From positions 146,367-210,366 of the forward strand of contig MNCI01033721.1 in the NCBI GenBank assembly GCA_015680685.1: 64,000 nucleotides of DNA, in the 5' to 3' direction. This document shows, piece after piece, positions 34,900 through 47,739 of this stretch. The notes below the pieces were generated by a model. The model had not been told where the DNA came from, did not search any database, and was given only the letters and a program-made list of their open reading frames with translations. How positions within the stretch are numbered: the first letter of the stretch is position 1; every line of letters begins with the position of its first letter. The DNA comes from Gnetum montanum (lineage: Eukaryota > Streptophyta > Gnetopsida > Gnetales > Gnetaceae). Both the position numbers and the translations under genes were made by a program.

Positions 34900-36490
34900 T
34901 CTCTCTTTACCCATGCTAGGAAGCATGAACCCAATGTGGGTCTTAGCCTCCTATACCCCTTGACCATGCAACCTTACCTCCCTTATCATTTTTGGCAACT
35001 ACAATTAATACTACCAAATCCTAGACCCTAACTGGGAATAAAACCTCCATACAACTTGCCACCTAGGGAAACCATGCTAAGCATGGCCTCATCCATGCTA
35101 TCTAGCATTTCCCAAAGGCATGTGACACCCATACTCTCTCTATGGCATCCACCAAGCCCTAATTTGATGCGAAACTGGGCCCACATAGCCTAAAACCCCT
35201 CCAGTTGCCCCTGGCAACCTCTAAGCCCTATCAAGCCTAGTCAAAAGTACCTAAAACTATTAACTCTATTAAATCCATGCTGAGAAGGGCTCCATCCATG
35301 CTTCCCAACATGAACGTGGATGATTTTAGTATAACCTATTTTGACCTTAACACCTCTTGTTGGCCTCTGGTAGCCCAAATTTGATCAAAAATAAGTCAAA
35401 TTTCATACCATAATCCATCTCCACACTAGTGAAGCTCCCACCAATGCTACCCAATATGGGTCTAGTGTGGATGCCCTTGGGCTGATCCTTAAAAGCCTTC
35501 CCATAGTCCTAAACTATGGTAAAATTCACTCCAATAGCCCAAACACCTCATTATGGGTTCAATTAGTTTCTAGTTGTCAAAACGTAAGTCAAAATTGTAT
35601 CTAAATCCTTAACCACATCAAGGAACCCCCCACCCATGCTAGCTAACAAGGATCCAGCATGTGTACTTTGGGGGTAAGCCATAAAACCACATCCATAGCT
35701 AAAAATAGGCTTGAATCCTTCCCTAGTGACCTCACAACCCTACTGAAGCCCCCCAAAGCCATCAAATGTCACACGATCAACCAAAAATGGAAAACCTTAT
35801 CATCCCTCTTTCATTCACATTGGGGTCATGCTACCCAACATGGCTCAAGGGGGAATGACTGCAAAAAGCACAAAGGATCCCTCGAATCAATCGATTTTGA
35901 TGCCAAATCATGGCCATCTACCCCTGTAACCTTGATATGTCTGAAGCCCTAAAAAATCTAATTAAAAATTCCCAAAATCATGAACTCAAGTGGAGCCACA
36001 TTAGTGGGGACCCCATCCATGCTAGGCAACACTACCTAACATGGATGATTGGGGTATGACCCTCGAATGCCAAGATTGAATTAAAAATTTAGATTTATTG
36101 ATTCCTCAAAATTCTCAAAGAATCTAACATCCAAACTAGCCAAAATCAATCCCATTCCATGACTACTACCATTTTCACATTAACACTCCCTCACCCATGT
36201 TGGCCAACATGGCTCTAGCGTGGATGCCTCAAGGGTTGGTTTTAATTAAAAACCTTAGTTATCATTGTTAACAACCCTAGAAGCTTAAAAACTTGGTTGA
36301 TTTGCTTACAAATCCATTCCAAAGTCAAAAAGCAAGAGTACCCACACTAAGCCACACTAGCTAGCATGGCCCCAGCTTGGGTGAAGCCTCTAACTGAATT
36401 CAATATTAATAGTACCTCTTAGATGGTCTCAAAACCTAGCTAGAAAACCATTTGGTCATCCCATCCATGCTGACTAGTGTGGGTATCCAT
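34900..36490. repeat. Dispersed palindromic CCATGCTAGC-type motif array
   Basis: About ten copies of words built from CCATGCT, AGC, CATGG and CTAGTGTGG, near 34910, 35080, 35280, 35430, 35640, 35830, 36020, 36195, 36350 and 36470, spaced 120-200 bases. It lies 5' of the antisense gene. Related words occur in the LTR and leader of C. Confidence 0.55.
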
Positions 36491-37199
36491 GAAACCTTGC
36501 TTTTTAACCTTACATAGCCTCAAAACAGCCCTAATATAATTCCAAACTCACCTATCATCCTTGTAGCCTTCTACCATGGCTCACTAAGGCCTAAAACTAG
36601 CAAAATCTAACCCATTTTAACCAATATTAATCATTTTTCATCACATGTATTCTACTTTGCTTAATTTGGTCACATTTCATGTTTTTTTGACCTACTTTAA
36701 TCTTGCTATTGCACTATTAGCCTTTGTTACCATTAGTAGATTTCATTTACACAATTTCCCCTTTTGTGGTCTCTAGTGATTCTTGTTTAGTCTTTAATTT
36801 ATGTTAAGTGATGGGATTTTGACCATCATTTGACACCATGTAACCATGCCCTACTAAGCCCTAAAACTGGCAACATGGCATGCTAAGGCCTAAAACTAGC
36901 AAGATGTAATCTTAGTTGATCCTGTTTGACCTTATTTTTCATACTTTCACCATATTTCAAATTGTTTCAACCTTGATTGACCCTTATTTAATATTTTTTT
37001 TGGCATTTATTTCATTTTTTTTCTATTTCTACCTCTTATAGCGTTGGTTAGCCTCACTTGCATTTTAATAGCATATATTTGCATAATTTTATCATTTTGA
37101 TATTGTTTATTCATCTTTATCCAAGTGTTACTTAATATGCTTATGGTCAATAGGCAGGATTGAAGTATGAGTACCTAGGAGTGAATTAGTTTTCCTTTG
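36491..37199 (+). other. Right flank of the antisense block, T-rich
   Basis: Carries further TAAGGCCTAAAACTAGCAA words and, at about 37010-37042, a long pyrimidine tract ending CTCTTATAG|CG, which has the form of a plus-strand 3' splice site just before RT coding begins. Some Ogre elements splice an intron between protease and RT. Confidence 0.4.
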
Positions 37200-38500
37200 A
37201 GCCTAAGTAGGCCTCATGGTAATGTTGAATGATGTATTGATTCTAATTGCCTAGATCTTGAACCTAAGAATCTTTTCAACCACATAGCCTTGATAGAGAA
37301 ACCTTTAGAATGGCCTAAAAACCTACTTAAAACCCTGGACCTAGAAGTAGGTAACATCACCGAAGACTCTCTAGTTGAGGTTCCTATGACAACACATAGT
37401 GGTGAGGAGAAAATACTAAAACTAAGTTCCTCACTAAAACCTCAACAGGCTCAAGACATTACCAAGGTCCTACATGACAACATTAAGGTCTTTTCCTAGT
37501 CATATGAGGATATGCTAGGTCTTGATCCATGGCTATTACAACATAACATCATACTTGATCATACCATCAAACCAATTAAGCAAAAGGTTCATAAGATTGT
37601 ACCTGATTTGTCCTTGGTAGTTCATGATAAAATCACAAAACTATACCAAGCTGGTTTCATTAGAGCTACTAATTATGTAGAATGGGTATCCAACATACTA
37701 GTAGTCCCTAAGAAGAATAAGAGTATACATATTTACATAGTTTTCTAGAACCTAAAAAGGCAACCATCAAGGATGATTTGCCTCTACCTATTACTGATCA
37801 ACTTATTGATACTATGGCTAGACATGCCTTATTATCCTTTATGGATGGGTTCTTGGGATACAACCATATTAGGATTAACCCAAAGCATCAACTCAACATG
37901 ACCTTCATGACTCCTTGGGGTACCTTTTGTTATACCATGATGCCCTTTGGCCTAAAGAATGTATAAGCAACCTACCAAAGAGCTATGATGTATATCTTTA
38001 GTGATTACATGTTAAGTTTTCTCAACAATTACATAGATGATATAGCTATTATGTCTAAAGTGGCCAATGACCATGCATATGACCTAGACCTTGTCCTTAA
38101 ATAATGTCTCAAGTATGAGCTTAGGCTTAACCCTAAGAATTATGTCTTTGGTGTCAAAACTAGTAAGATTCTTGGCTTTATAGTGTCTAAGGAAGGAATA
38201 CATGTTGATTTTGATAACATTAAGGCCATATCCAACTTGGTAGCACCTACTAACCTTAAGGAGCTTCAATAATTATAAAGAAAATTGTAGTTTATCCATA
38301 GGTTCATTACTAGCCTTACAGATAAGTTACAACCCATGAAACACTTGCTTAAGAAAGGAGTTCACTATGAGTGGATACCTCAATGCCAAGAAGCCTTTGA
38401 AAAAATTAAGTAAGAGTTGGCACAACTACCAATAGTCTATCCTTCATAAGAGGATAAATCCTTTTACATCTACCTTGCTATCTCTGACATATATGTTATC
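37200..38500 (+). pseudogene. Reverse transcriptase of element C
   Basis: IEKPLEWPKNLLKTLDLEVG and PMTTHSGEEKILKLSSSL precede RT proper: KLYQAGFIRATNYVEWVSNI, LVVPKKNK, LPITDQLIDTMARHALLSFM, DGFLGYNHIRINPKHQLNMT, FCYTMMPFGLKNV and the catalytic box NYIDDIAIMSK (YIDD at 38030-38041, both Asp intact). Then NPKNYVFGVKTSKILGFIVS and LKELQ close the domain. Stops such as TAG after KVFS and a frame break after IYIVF interrupt it. It would make cDNA together with the RNase H that follows. Confidence 0.85.
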
Positions 38501-39340
38501 TTTATCCTCTATTAGAAATGAGATGATGGAGTAGAATTACTAGTATATGACCTTAGCCATGCATTAGTTGCCCATGAGATTCAATACACTGAAGTGGAGA
38601 AGTATTGTTTGACCCTAGTCTTCTCATTGATGAAGTGAAGACACTACCTCTTTAGAAGCCAAGCCAACATCATTTGCAAAGATAATGTGCTTAGAGCCAT
38701 AATAACAAATATCTATGAAAGTAGCCATATAGCCCTTTCTAAAGCCATAATAGAAATGTTTGACCTTCACTACGTCTCTTAAGACTTAATGAAAGTTTAA
38801 GCTATAGCCGCACAACTTACTATTTCACTGGTAGATGACCAAGCAACCATAGATCTTAAGTTCCCTGATGAACACATCAACATTGTTAGCCAAGTGCCTG
38901 AGAGCTATGAGGTGGTCATGAACTTTGACAGCGCTTCAACTACCCATGGGACCAATGCTGCTACCATCATAACATTTCCATTTGGTGAAATCCAACCCTT
39001 TGCTTACCAATTTTAGTTTCCATGTACCAACAATATAGCAAAGTATGAGGATTTGATCAAAGGGATGATGGTAGTGCATGATCCAAGAATAAAATGCTTA
39101 ATTATCAAAGGTGATTCAAAACTTATTGTCAACCAAGTAACCAACGTATATGCTTATAAAGCCAAACATTTTCAACCTTGCTATGATCTAGGAAAGACAT
39201 TATTACAACAATTTATAGACATCAATATCCAACATGTACCCTGAAATAAGAATACTATAGTTGATTCCATTACAACACTATCCCTTAGTGTGATGCTAGA
39301 TTTTTTTAGCAAGTTTTCCACCTTGACTATAGACTACGCC
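38501..39340 (+). pseudogene. RNase H and second, archaeal-type RNase H of element C
   Basis: The gypsy RNase H is worn: VYDLSHALVAHEIQYTEVEK, LFRSQANIICKDN. A second RNase H follows near 38920: VMNFDSASTTHGTNAATIIT, PCTNNIAKYEDLIKGMM, IKGDSKLIVNQVT and IQHVP-NKNTIVDSI. Its order of acidic residues (D, E, D, D) is that of the archaeal-type RNase H found in Tat elements, except that the Glu of NMAEYEAL reads Lys here. It lies between gypsy RNase H and integrase, the usual Tat arrangement. Confidence 0.78.
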
Positions 39341-39479
39341 ATTTCCATCATGTAGAGCACTGAGGATTCCTTCATAGCCATAGTTCATACTACTCCCCCA
39401 AAGGAGTGGTATGATAATATCAAGTTTTACCTTATGCATGGTAAACCTTCACAAGTCCTAATTGCTACTCAAAAGGATG

Positions 39480-40620
39480 TTGTACATAATCTATCAAAAT
39501 AATATGTCATAGTAGGTGATAACACATTATGTCAATGGTCCTATGATGTCATATTATTAATGTGCTTAGGCAAAGCCAAAGCCCAAATAATCTTAGAGCA
39601 GGTTCACAAGGGTGTATGTGGGGTGCATATAGGACCAAGAGTCATGACTGCTAAAATTATATGGCTAGGTTATTACTGGTCCTATATGGAAAGTGATTGC
39701 TTACAAAAGGTAAAACCTTATGACATGTTCCAATGGCATAGTAACCTTATGCATGGACCACCAACTAACTTACACATCACTCAAATCACTTGGTCATTTC
39801 AATGGTGGGGGTTGGATATCATTGGAACTATAATGCCTAATTATTTTGTAGGATATAGCTTTATCATCATTGTAGCTAAATACTTCACAAAGTGGATTAA
39901 ATATATCCCCCTAAGAATAACAACATCTAAAGAAGTCTGTAGATTCATACTTGATAACATAGTAGCCCGTTTTGGCATACCTATGACCATAGTCATAGAC
40001 AATGAACCACATTTTAGTAGCCAAGAAATGAAAAACATTTGTCATGACCTAGGCATTAAGCACTCCTTCTTATTTCCATATCACCCTCAAGCAAATCGAC
40101 AAGCCAAAGCAAGCAATAAGACCATCATCAACTTGCTCAAAAAGATGTTGAAAAACAATAAGAGCAAGTGGCATGAGTAGTTTGTCAATGCACTTTGGGC
40201 CTATAGAACAAAATATTGAATTGTAACTAGTGTAACTCCTTATAGCCTAGTTTATGATTCTAAAGTTGTTTTTCCTCTTGAATTACAAGTGCCATCCCTA
40301 TGGGTATAGCCCTATCAATCTTCATCAACAATGAATAGAGAAAGGAGCTACATACCATGGATCTGGACTCGATCGAGGAGTAGTAGGTGCACACACTTAT
40401 TCACATCAAGCAATATCAAGAGAGCTAGAAATTACAATACCACCATAACCTAAACAAGCATAAGATTTAGAAAGGTAACCTAGTCCTCAAGGCTATCTAT
40501 GAGCATGCAGACAAATTCTTAGCCAACCTATAACAACAGAGCATTTAGGATAGATGACATGAATGGGAACAAGGTGGCCAATCCAGTTAATCATTCCTAT
40601 CTAAAACCTTACTACATGTA
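39480..40620 (+). pseudogene. Integrase of element C
   Basis: The zinc-binding part shows VHKGVCGVHIGPRVMTAKII and GYYWSYMESDC, but the second CxxC pair is lost (PYDMF). The core has WWGLDIIGTIMPNY (first Asp), IVIDNEPHFSSQEM (second Asp) and HPQANRQAKASNKTI, where the catalytic Glu of the QVEATN-type motif is Lys. The C-terminal part (WAYRTKY, TPYSLVYDSKVVFPLELQVP) continues to about 40620 with stops. Without the Glu it could not integrate DNA. Confidence 0.85.
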
Positions 40621-41090
40621 GCCAAAAATAGCCAGCATTGACAACCATCACAACCAACAACAAGCAAGCCAACCTGACCTATTTTGCATAATAGGAGAAT
40701 TGTTGAAATTGATGGCATATGTAATCTTTGGTAGTTGGATTTGCTGATCCTTCTATATGGCCTTCCGCATTTTATTGTGAAAAAATGTTTTCTTTATTTG
40801 GTTTTTTATCCTCTTGGAGTTTTGCTTGCAAGATAGAGCCTAGAGTCATTGCAAATGTGTGACTCATCATAGTTGTAAGTCATTACACAACCTCAATGCA
40901 TAAGAAACAATTAGTTTATCCTACTGTGTCAAGAGTTCTTGTCTCACTACATTCCCCATTACCATTCCTTGAACCCAACCCCATAGCCTTATTATAGCCT
41001 CCCTTATGCTAATTAGTAATGTTGACCAACATTGGACACTCATGTATTATGACCATATGACATCCCTTCATCATGCTCAACCTTCAAGTC

Positions 41091-41220
41091 TATTGAATGT
41101 GACACATCTTATTGAATGGAAAAAAGATTAATTCCATCAAGTGTAACACATCTCATTTGATGGAAAAACCATTAAGCCTATTGAATGTAACACATCTCAT
41201 TCAGCAAGAAAAAAAATCAA
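41091..41220. repeat. Tandem repeat in the 3' untranslated region of C, three copies of about 44 bases
   Basis: TATTGAATGTGACACATCTT at 41091, CATCAAGTGTAACACATCTC near 41134 and TATTGAATGTAACACATCTC at 41179, each followed by an A-rich part. Confidence 0.7.
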
Positions 41221-41687
41221 ACCAACCTTAGCAAAGAAATCCAATGAAGGTTTCATCATAAAAAATGAGGAAGTAAATTTCCAAGTAGTTGGAATGGCTA
41301 ATGAAAACCAAAGGATGAACTAATAGCTCAAAACATGCCAAGGGATAAGCCTCATGGCCAAAGAATCTTTGAAGCAAGATGTTGGATCTATAAATGCATT
41401 CACCAAGTAACCAACATCTCGAAACAAGAAGTGCTAAAACCATTGACTAACCAACATGTTAGTGCCATAGCCATGATGTTAACTATGGAATGTATTTTTA
41501 ACCTTCATAACTATCTCCTTATGACCTCATTACCATTATTTCATCATAGCCTTATCCCATCATCACAAGCACTCTTTCACATAGTTTGACATGACTGAAT
41601 CAAGCATGGAGAGAGGATGCTGGTGATAGACTTGTAATGGTGTTCTGTATTCTTTATTGATTGCTCTTGGGTTAATCCTCTAGACAC

Positions 41688-41704
41688 TAAAAAAGAGGAG
41701 CTAA
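41688..41704 (+). promoter_or_regulatory. Polypurine tract of C
   Basis: AAAAAAGAGGAGCTAA directly precedes the 3' LTR start TGAAACACC. Confidence 0.6.
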
Positions 41705-43111
41705 TGAAACACCACCAAAAATGCATGTTGTAACCTTTGGGACCCTCACCTCACGAAGCCCAAGGCTAAACTTCATTGTAAATGTGAAGATTGTAATCAA
41801 GGATATGCAATTTTACATACTTTAGCTTTTGGGGCTAAAAAATGCCTCATAAGTGATCAAAGCCTCAACCCCTAAGTGAAAAAAGTGATTTATGCCTATA
41901 TTTTGGCCTGGGGAAGGGGGGCTTAAAAATGCCTTTCGAACTTCCAAAACTAGCATATTGATGGGTTTTGAGGGGTGGGGGGCGTGTTGTTGTAGAACAT
42001 TTACTATACTAGAAACAACTATGGGGAAGGGAAGTATGACCCACCTATATCAAGCATTGATGGAGGTAACATCACCTATGCTTAGCATTGGGGGGTATAA
42101 CTCTTACCCCCCAACGTTGCTCCAACATGGCATTGAATTTCAACACTACTCTAACTCTAGTGTTAACCTTGCACTTCAACATTACTGTTGGAAGACCTAG
42201 TGTGGGTGTAAGAATCCAGCATGGATGGAATTCCCATTTACTATTTTAAATGGAATGGTTTTGATACCATTGGGGTATCAAGACTTACCATACATAGTAA
42301 CCCAACTAAATTTGTACACCTATAACACTTGTACGTTGCATAAATCTAGTAGAAATTACAGAAAAATTTGCAGTCAAATTCATAACCATTAAGACCTATA
42401 TAACCCAAACACTAGCACCATAGAAAGGTTCCACACTTTTTCATTTTTAACCATATTTTTCATTCAAGAGCTCTTGCACACCTACAAACATGAAGCTTCT
42501 TGAATTGCCCTAGCATGGAACCTCTATAGTCATTGTGACCCCTTTTACACCCTTTGAGATTATGTGGATTTTGGCATCGATGCTAAGCATTTGGGCATCA
42601 AGACTCCCAACATGGCTCACATTTTTGTTCTAGAAATCCCCTCACATCTCACCCCCTGCATCACTAATGTTGTATGTCTAGTGTAGAGAGCAACAAGGTT
42701 TGCTGGCATTGGGAGTTGTGAAACCTCTAAATCGTGAATCTCACTATGCCACCCAAAGCCACTTGTTTCAACAAGTTCTAAACCCACACCAAAGTGAATC
42801 CCCCCTACTACTCCAAGCACAACTTGTACACATTCTTTGAATCCTCTTTATTTCTATTAAAATAAAGTTTATTGTTCTATTTGTGTGTATGTTAGATTTA
42901 TTTGTTTCGTGTTGGTGCTTTTATTTTCTAGCTCTATACTCACATTCTATTTGTTATAACCTTGTTTGACCTTCCTTAAGTCTCCCTAGGTGATCTACTG
43001 GACCATCAAGGGCACCTTGGATCCTATTTTTTGTGGAGGTCCTTGGGATCTAGGATCAAGACTACTACATTGGGATCTTTGATTTTACAATGACCAAATT
43101 TTCCAATTGCA
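41705..43111 (+). repeat. 3' LTR of C
   Basis: Partner of 22804-24179; see that entry. Ends near CCAATTGCA. The flank after it does not continue the ABCF fragment found to the left of the element. Confidence 0.8.
42087..42115 (+). repeat. Hairpin in C 3' LTR
   Basis: TTGGGGGG and CCCCCCAA arms around TATAACTCTTA. The closing A-T pair of the 5' LTR copy is a G-C pair here. Confidence 0.6.
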
Positions 43112-45379
43112 ACAATCTAGTATTGAGAGTTCACAAAGTCCTAAAGCTATAAGGAGTGTAGATTTTCCACATTGATTAAGACTAAACAGTCCATAATTCC
43201 TTCCATAGTTCAACTCAAACTCTAAGTTAACTATCAACTCATGCCCATGAATTTAGGATTATGGTGACGTTGCTAATGGTGTAAAACAAGAGGCATTGGA
43301 TTAACATCTTTGATCGTGCTTATGCATCATGGTTTCTTTTATTAGCAAGGGTGCCTAGCTTCACCATTAACTATGTTAACTCATTCAAGTTAACACAAAT
43401 AAGTGAAATGAAACTTAATCACATCTTAGATACTTAGCAAATCACAATACTTCTACCCAAAAGGCTTTACAACTGAAACAAGTTAAAACTACTTTTAACC
43501 ACCAACACTTTGGACATGGTAGATAGCATTCATGCACCTAATTCTATGAAAATCTTCCACATGTCATCCATGGATTAAAAAAAGTATGGGCTATTATAGC
43601 AACTATTGGAAATATTTGCATGCCAAAAACCTTAACACCAACATTTGCATGAGTTGATTAGCATGTGCAGAGTGGTTCTATTACGAATTGAATTGATGGG
43701 CAATTTCATTGCAAACCAAGCCAACCAAAGTAAGGTAATGCAAATGATTAGGTAGGAATATGTTTGCACACATGGCGAGTCTTTTGCATTTTAAAACATG
43801 GATTTCTTTTCCTTTTCTTTTGATGGACTCCTTGATTCCTACAAAGAATCCTTCTTTGACATATGTATCTTCTTCTCAAACTCTTGTCTCTAGGCCATGG
43901 TCATAGATCTATTTGGTGATGACACTTTGGAGGCTCTTGAGACAAGGTGTTATTATGTTAAGCATACACAACTATGTGTCCAACATTTTCCATGGAATTC
44001 TAACTCCTTTTCTACGGAAGAAATGGAGCAAGAAAACCAATTTTTGCCAATTGTAGAAAAGTATATTAAGCCAAATTAAACAAAAATGGGAAGAGATGTG
44101 AAGAGGTAACAATCAATCCAGTTCCAATTCCAATTTGATAAGGAAATGATGTTAGTTCCAAGTAGCTTTTTGTAACTTTCAAAAACAAACATGTGAAGAG
44201 GAAACTTCCTACCTCTTCCCATTTTCTTTTCTATCCCACAACTCCTCCTTTCTTCTTGATAAAAATTTATTTTTTGGTGGTATGACCTTATATAGTCTAT
44301 TCCATGAAATGGCTAGAAATGTACTAACATTTCTTGCCCTCCTTAAAATGCTTAAAGAAATTTATGCAAACCCAATTTCAAGATGAAAAATATTCACCAA
44401 TACATACTAACTAAATCACATTTCTATGTTCAAAGAAAATAGAAATTTTATTGAATATTTCTACATCTAAAATCATAAATCTTTTTTGGAGAAAATTCCT
44501 AATGAATTTAAGATTTGTGGTATAAAGACCCCATTCCTAAAATAAAAATTGTACAAGCAGAGCCTATCATAAACTATTTTGCAATAGGGAAGAGAATGAT
44601 TAAAGTGATCGTCTTTGGAATCCTCATGCTGTAGATTCCATCCTAATCGATCTCTATGGAAATCTAGGCTTTCTTCTCTTCCTCTTATTTTACTAATGCT
44701 TCCACTTCTTCTACTTCTATGTTATTTGTTGCAGCATTATTTCTGAAAGCCATCTCCTTTCCTTCTTCAATAGATTTCTCCATTACTAACTTATGATGCT
44801 CCTCACAACCAGTTTCTTTTGTATCCTAGGAAACAACAAATTCTCCCAAGAATTAGCATGATTAGGTTCTTCTTGAAGCTCAACATCTACTACACATTGG
44901 TAGAAATTTCCCCAAATATTGGAATGAATAGAGCAACCACTAACAAGGAAGATGAATTCATCTAAAATCCAAAGCAAGAAAGGGCTTTCAATGATTTGGA
45001 ATGTCCCCACCTATTTCGTTGAAACTTTACTTGAATTTTTCATATTCCATAATAATATAATATCACCAATTTTAAAAGTTATTTTCACAAACTTCCTATC
45101 AAATCCCATTTTCATTTGATAAGAATTTTTTTAATAAATTATCCTTATCACTATCCATTTCAGCTTCTCTTTAATTAGCAAGTCCGTAATATTTCTAGCC
45201 TTATCCATTTTTTCACTATACTTTTACACGAAATCTAAAGCCAAGCTTATAATTTTATTTGTAACTCTTGTCAATAAACCATAAATCAAATTATAAGACG
45301 ATGTTCTAGTGGCCTTTTTAAAATCTAATAAGGTTAGTCCACAATGTGGATTACATGTAATTAATCCAATTTTCTGAAT
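43112..45379 (-). other. Left end of element A, downstream of integrase
   Basis: Minus-strand codons of the integrase C-terminus fade out near 45000 with many stops. The rest (43112-44700) is AT-rich with no recognisable gene. A's 3' LTR should lie here or beyond, but I find no match to the repeat at 63690-64000. Confidence 0.4.
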
Positions 45380-46217
45380 TCCCCTCCATCAATTTTTTCA
45401 TAAAAGAAATAAGTTTTTTATTTGTAGATTCAATTAAGCCATTTCCCTAAGGATAATTATTAGAAGAAGAAAATAGAAAAATATATTTCTCCAATGCTCA
45501 ATTTATAAACTCTTCAGATTGGAAAGTAGGTCCATTATTAGATACCAAAACTGTAGGCATACCAAAGAAATTTAGAATCTAATCTTCTATGAAACTAATG
45601 ACATCTAATGCTAAATTGTTCTTTAAAGCTCTTGCTTCAAACCATTTAGTAAAATAGTCAATGGCTATGAGAATAAATTTATGTTTAGCCTTTGAAGGAG
45701 TAATTATGCCAATAAAATCTAAGCCCCACTATTGAAATAGCCTATCTACAATTATCAATGTTAAAGGATCTCTAGGCTCTTTGATTTTTGATCCATGAAT
45801 CTGGCATTTATAATATCTTTGAATATTTGAGCTAATATCTTGATACATGCTAGACCAATAAAAACCATAGCCAAGTATATGTTGCATGGTAGACTTAAGA
45901 GTTTTATAAAATAGATAAGCATGATTATGAAATTGTTCTAAAATAGGATTGATTTGATCATTATGAACACATTCCCATAAAACCACTTTGAAGTCCTTTC
46001 TATATAAAATTCCATCTTTAATCACAAATTTATTTAACTTTTTGAAGAAATCTCTTTTATGACTTGTGGTAAAATTATTCGGAACCTTTCTTGTAGTAAG
46101 AAATTTTAAAATTTTCTCATACCAATTTCCATTATGAGTTCTTAACATACATATTTTAGTTTCTTTAGCCATTAACTTAGCTAATTTCATTTCTTTAATA
46201 GTTCTACATACTTCCAA
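45380..46217 (-). pseudogene. Integrase of element A
   Basis: The zinc-binding region from 46217 contains GILYRKDFKVVLWECVHNDQ, LEQFHNHAYLFYKTLKSTMQ, GYGFYWSSMYQDI and YYKCQIHGS. After a stop the core reads WGLDFIGIITPSKAKHKFIL (first Asp present), VLVSNNGPTFQSEEF (second Asp replaced by Asn) and GNGLIESTNKKLI (Glu present). The D to N change removes a catalytic residue, and stops occur after LFQ and EEFIN. Confidence 0.82.
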
Positions 46218-46625
46218 TGAAAATCTAAAGCCTTGAAGATTTATAAGCCACTTCCCTCTTTTTAATCCAATTTCATTTTAAGCCAAGAATTGCTTAACCA
46301 TAGGCTCTATTAACATAATATGAACCAATGAACTTTCCAAGTAATATTTGAATTCTAGAAGTGCTTTAATAACCTCAAATACTTATTTCTCTAAATCAAA
46401 ATAATTTAGATTAGAACCTTTTAGTTGATACCTAAAAAATTCAATAGGTTCATCTTTGATATCAGTGTTTTCTTTACTAGAATATCTTTCTTAAGCATAT
46501 GCATCAAAGGTTGAGTTATTTCAATGAATCCTAGGATAAATTTCTTAACAAAATTTTTATCTTTCCAAAGAAAGATCTAAAGACTTTTTATTTGTTGGAT
46601 GTTCAATGTTTTGTATGGCTTGAAT
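46218..46625 (-). pseudogene. Worn gypsy RNase H region of element A
   Basis: Minus-strand codons in mixed frames such as GFIEITQPLMHMLKKDI and FEYYLESSLVHIMLIEPMVK look like the thumb, RNase H and tether between RT and integrase. No catalytic residues can be placed with confidence. Confidence 0.5.
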
Positions 46626-47300
46626 TCATGAGTCATCTATAAAAATTCCTTTTTGATAGATTACATGACCTAGCAAGCTTCTAGATTTAACCATAAAGAT
46701 ACATTTCTTAGGATTTAATAAAATACCATATTCATGACATCCATCAAAAATTTGTTGGAGGTAACTAATATGATCTTTCTTCCTCTTTGAATAGACAAGA
46801 ATATCATCAAAATAAATCACAATGAATTTTCCTATTAAATCTTTAAAAGTTAAATCCATAGCTCTTTGGAAGGCAGCTCTAGCATTTGACAATCCAAATG
46901 GCATTCTTTTATAGGCAAAAGTTCCCCATTTGGTGATGAATGTTGTTTTATATCTATCACCCTTATCTACCTTAATCTGCTTAAAGTCTAAAAAACCATC
47001 TAGGAAAGAATATACTTGACATCCTAATACTTTGATCAACATCTCATCAATTTAGAGAAGTTAGTATTTTTCTTTTTAGAAGCTTTATTCAAATTTCTGA
47101 AATCCACACATATCACCATTATTCTTCCTTACTAGGACAAGATTAGCAATCCATGTTGAATATTAGACTAGGTATATGATTTGAGCTTATAATAACTTCT
47201 TGATCTCAGCTTTCATAGATGGTTCAAATGATGGATTAAATTTCCTTTACTTTTGTTTATCTTACAACCGTCTACTAAAGGAATTTTATGTGTTATCACA
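46626..47300 (-). pseudogene. Reverse transcriptase of element A
   Basis: NPSFEPSMKAEIKKLL and STWIANLVLVRKNNGDMCGF lead into an open stretch of 138 codons: YSFLDGFLDFKQIKVDKGDR, TTFITKWGTFAYKRMPFGLS, NARAAFQRAM, GKFIVIYFDDILVYSKRKKD (YFDD near 46803-46814, intact), ILLNPKKCIFMV, LLGHVI. This is a typical Ty3/gypsy RT, with the YFDDILVYS form rather than the Athila VFMDDFSVFG form. Confidence 0.88.
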
Positions 47301-47739
47301 TCTAGCCTAAAAGCCTTAAGGTCATCATAAGACAAAGCAAAATTTCCTAAATAATTTTTTAATAGTAATAATAAATTTTTCCTGAAAATTGAATTCTTTC
47401 CCTTTATGAAGTTTAAAATATTTAGTATCTTAGTATATCTGAGATTAACTAGTTCATAAGCTTGATCATCTAGATTCTATATATATTTTTCATAGGCAAA
47501 TTTGTGCAAAACTCATGTTTATAATCAATCATCTTTTTGGAAATGAAATTTCACTTAAATCGTAATGTTATTTCAGGTACGATTTTATTTTTAAATTCTT
47601 ACTTTTTCTTTAGAAATGTGAGTAAAGTAATCATCATCTTCAAATACCTATAAATGCTTTTATGTCATCTAGTACCGATGACTGATGTTCATTCTCAATT
47701 ATTATCCCTTCAAAATTTCCTATACTTTTTAAATCTAAT

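Larger units (their letters stand above)
22804..43111 (+). mobile_element. Element C: about 20.3-kb Tat-type Ty3/gypsy retrotransposon
   Basis: Two related LTRs (22804-24179, 41705-43111) enclose gag, protease, RT, RNase H, archaeal-type RNase H and integrase in that order on the plus strand. The GRPW motif after protease, the C-x2-H-x4-H-x4-C knuckle and the second RNase H are features of the Tat lineage, which includes the very large Ogre elements. About 8.7 kb between protease and RT carries an antisense gene. No target-site duplication was found (left flank CATGG, right flank ACAAT), so one end may be rearranged. No PBS was recognised. Confidence 0.78.

Noticed and set aside
43897-44079. 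Plus-strand 60-codon frame at the left end of A
   Set aside because: Short, no motif, lies in decayed sequence; chance frame.
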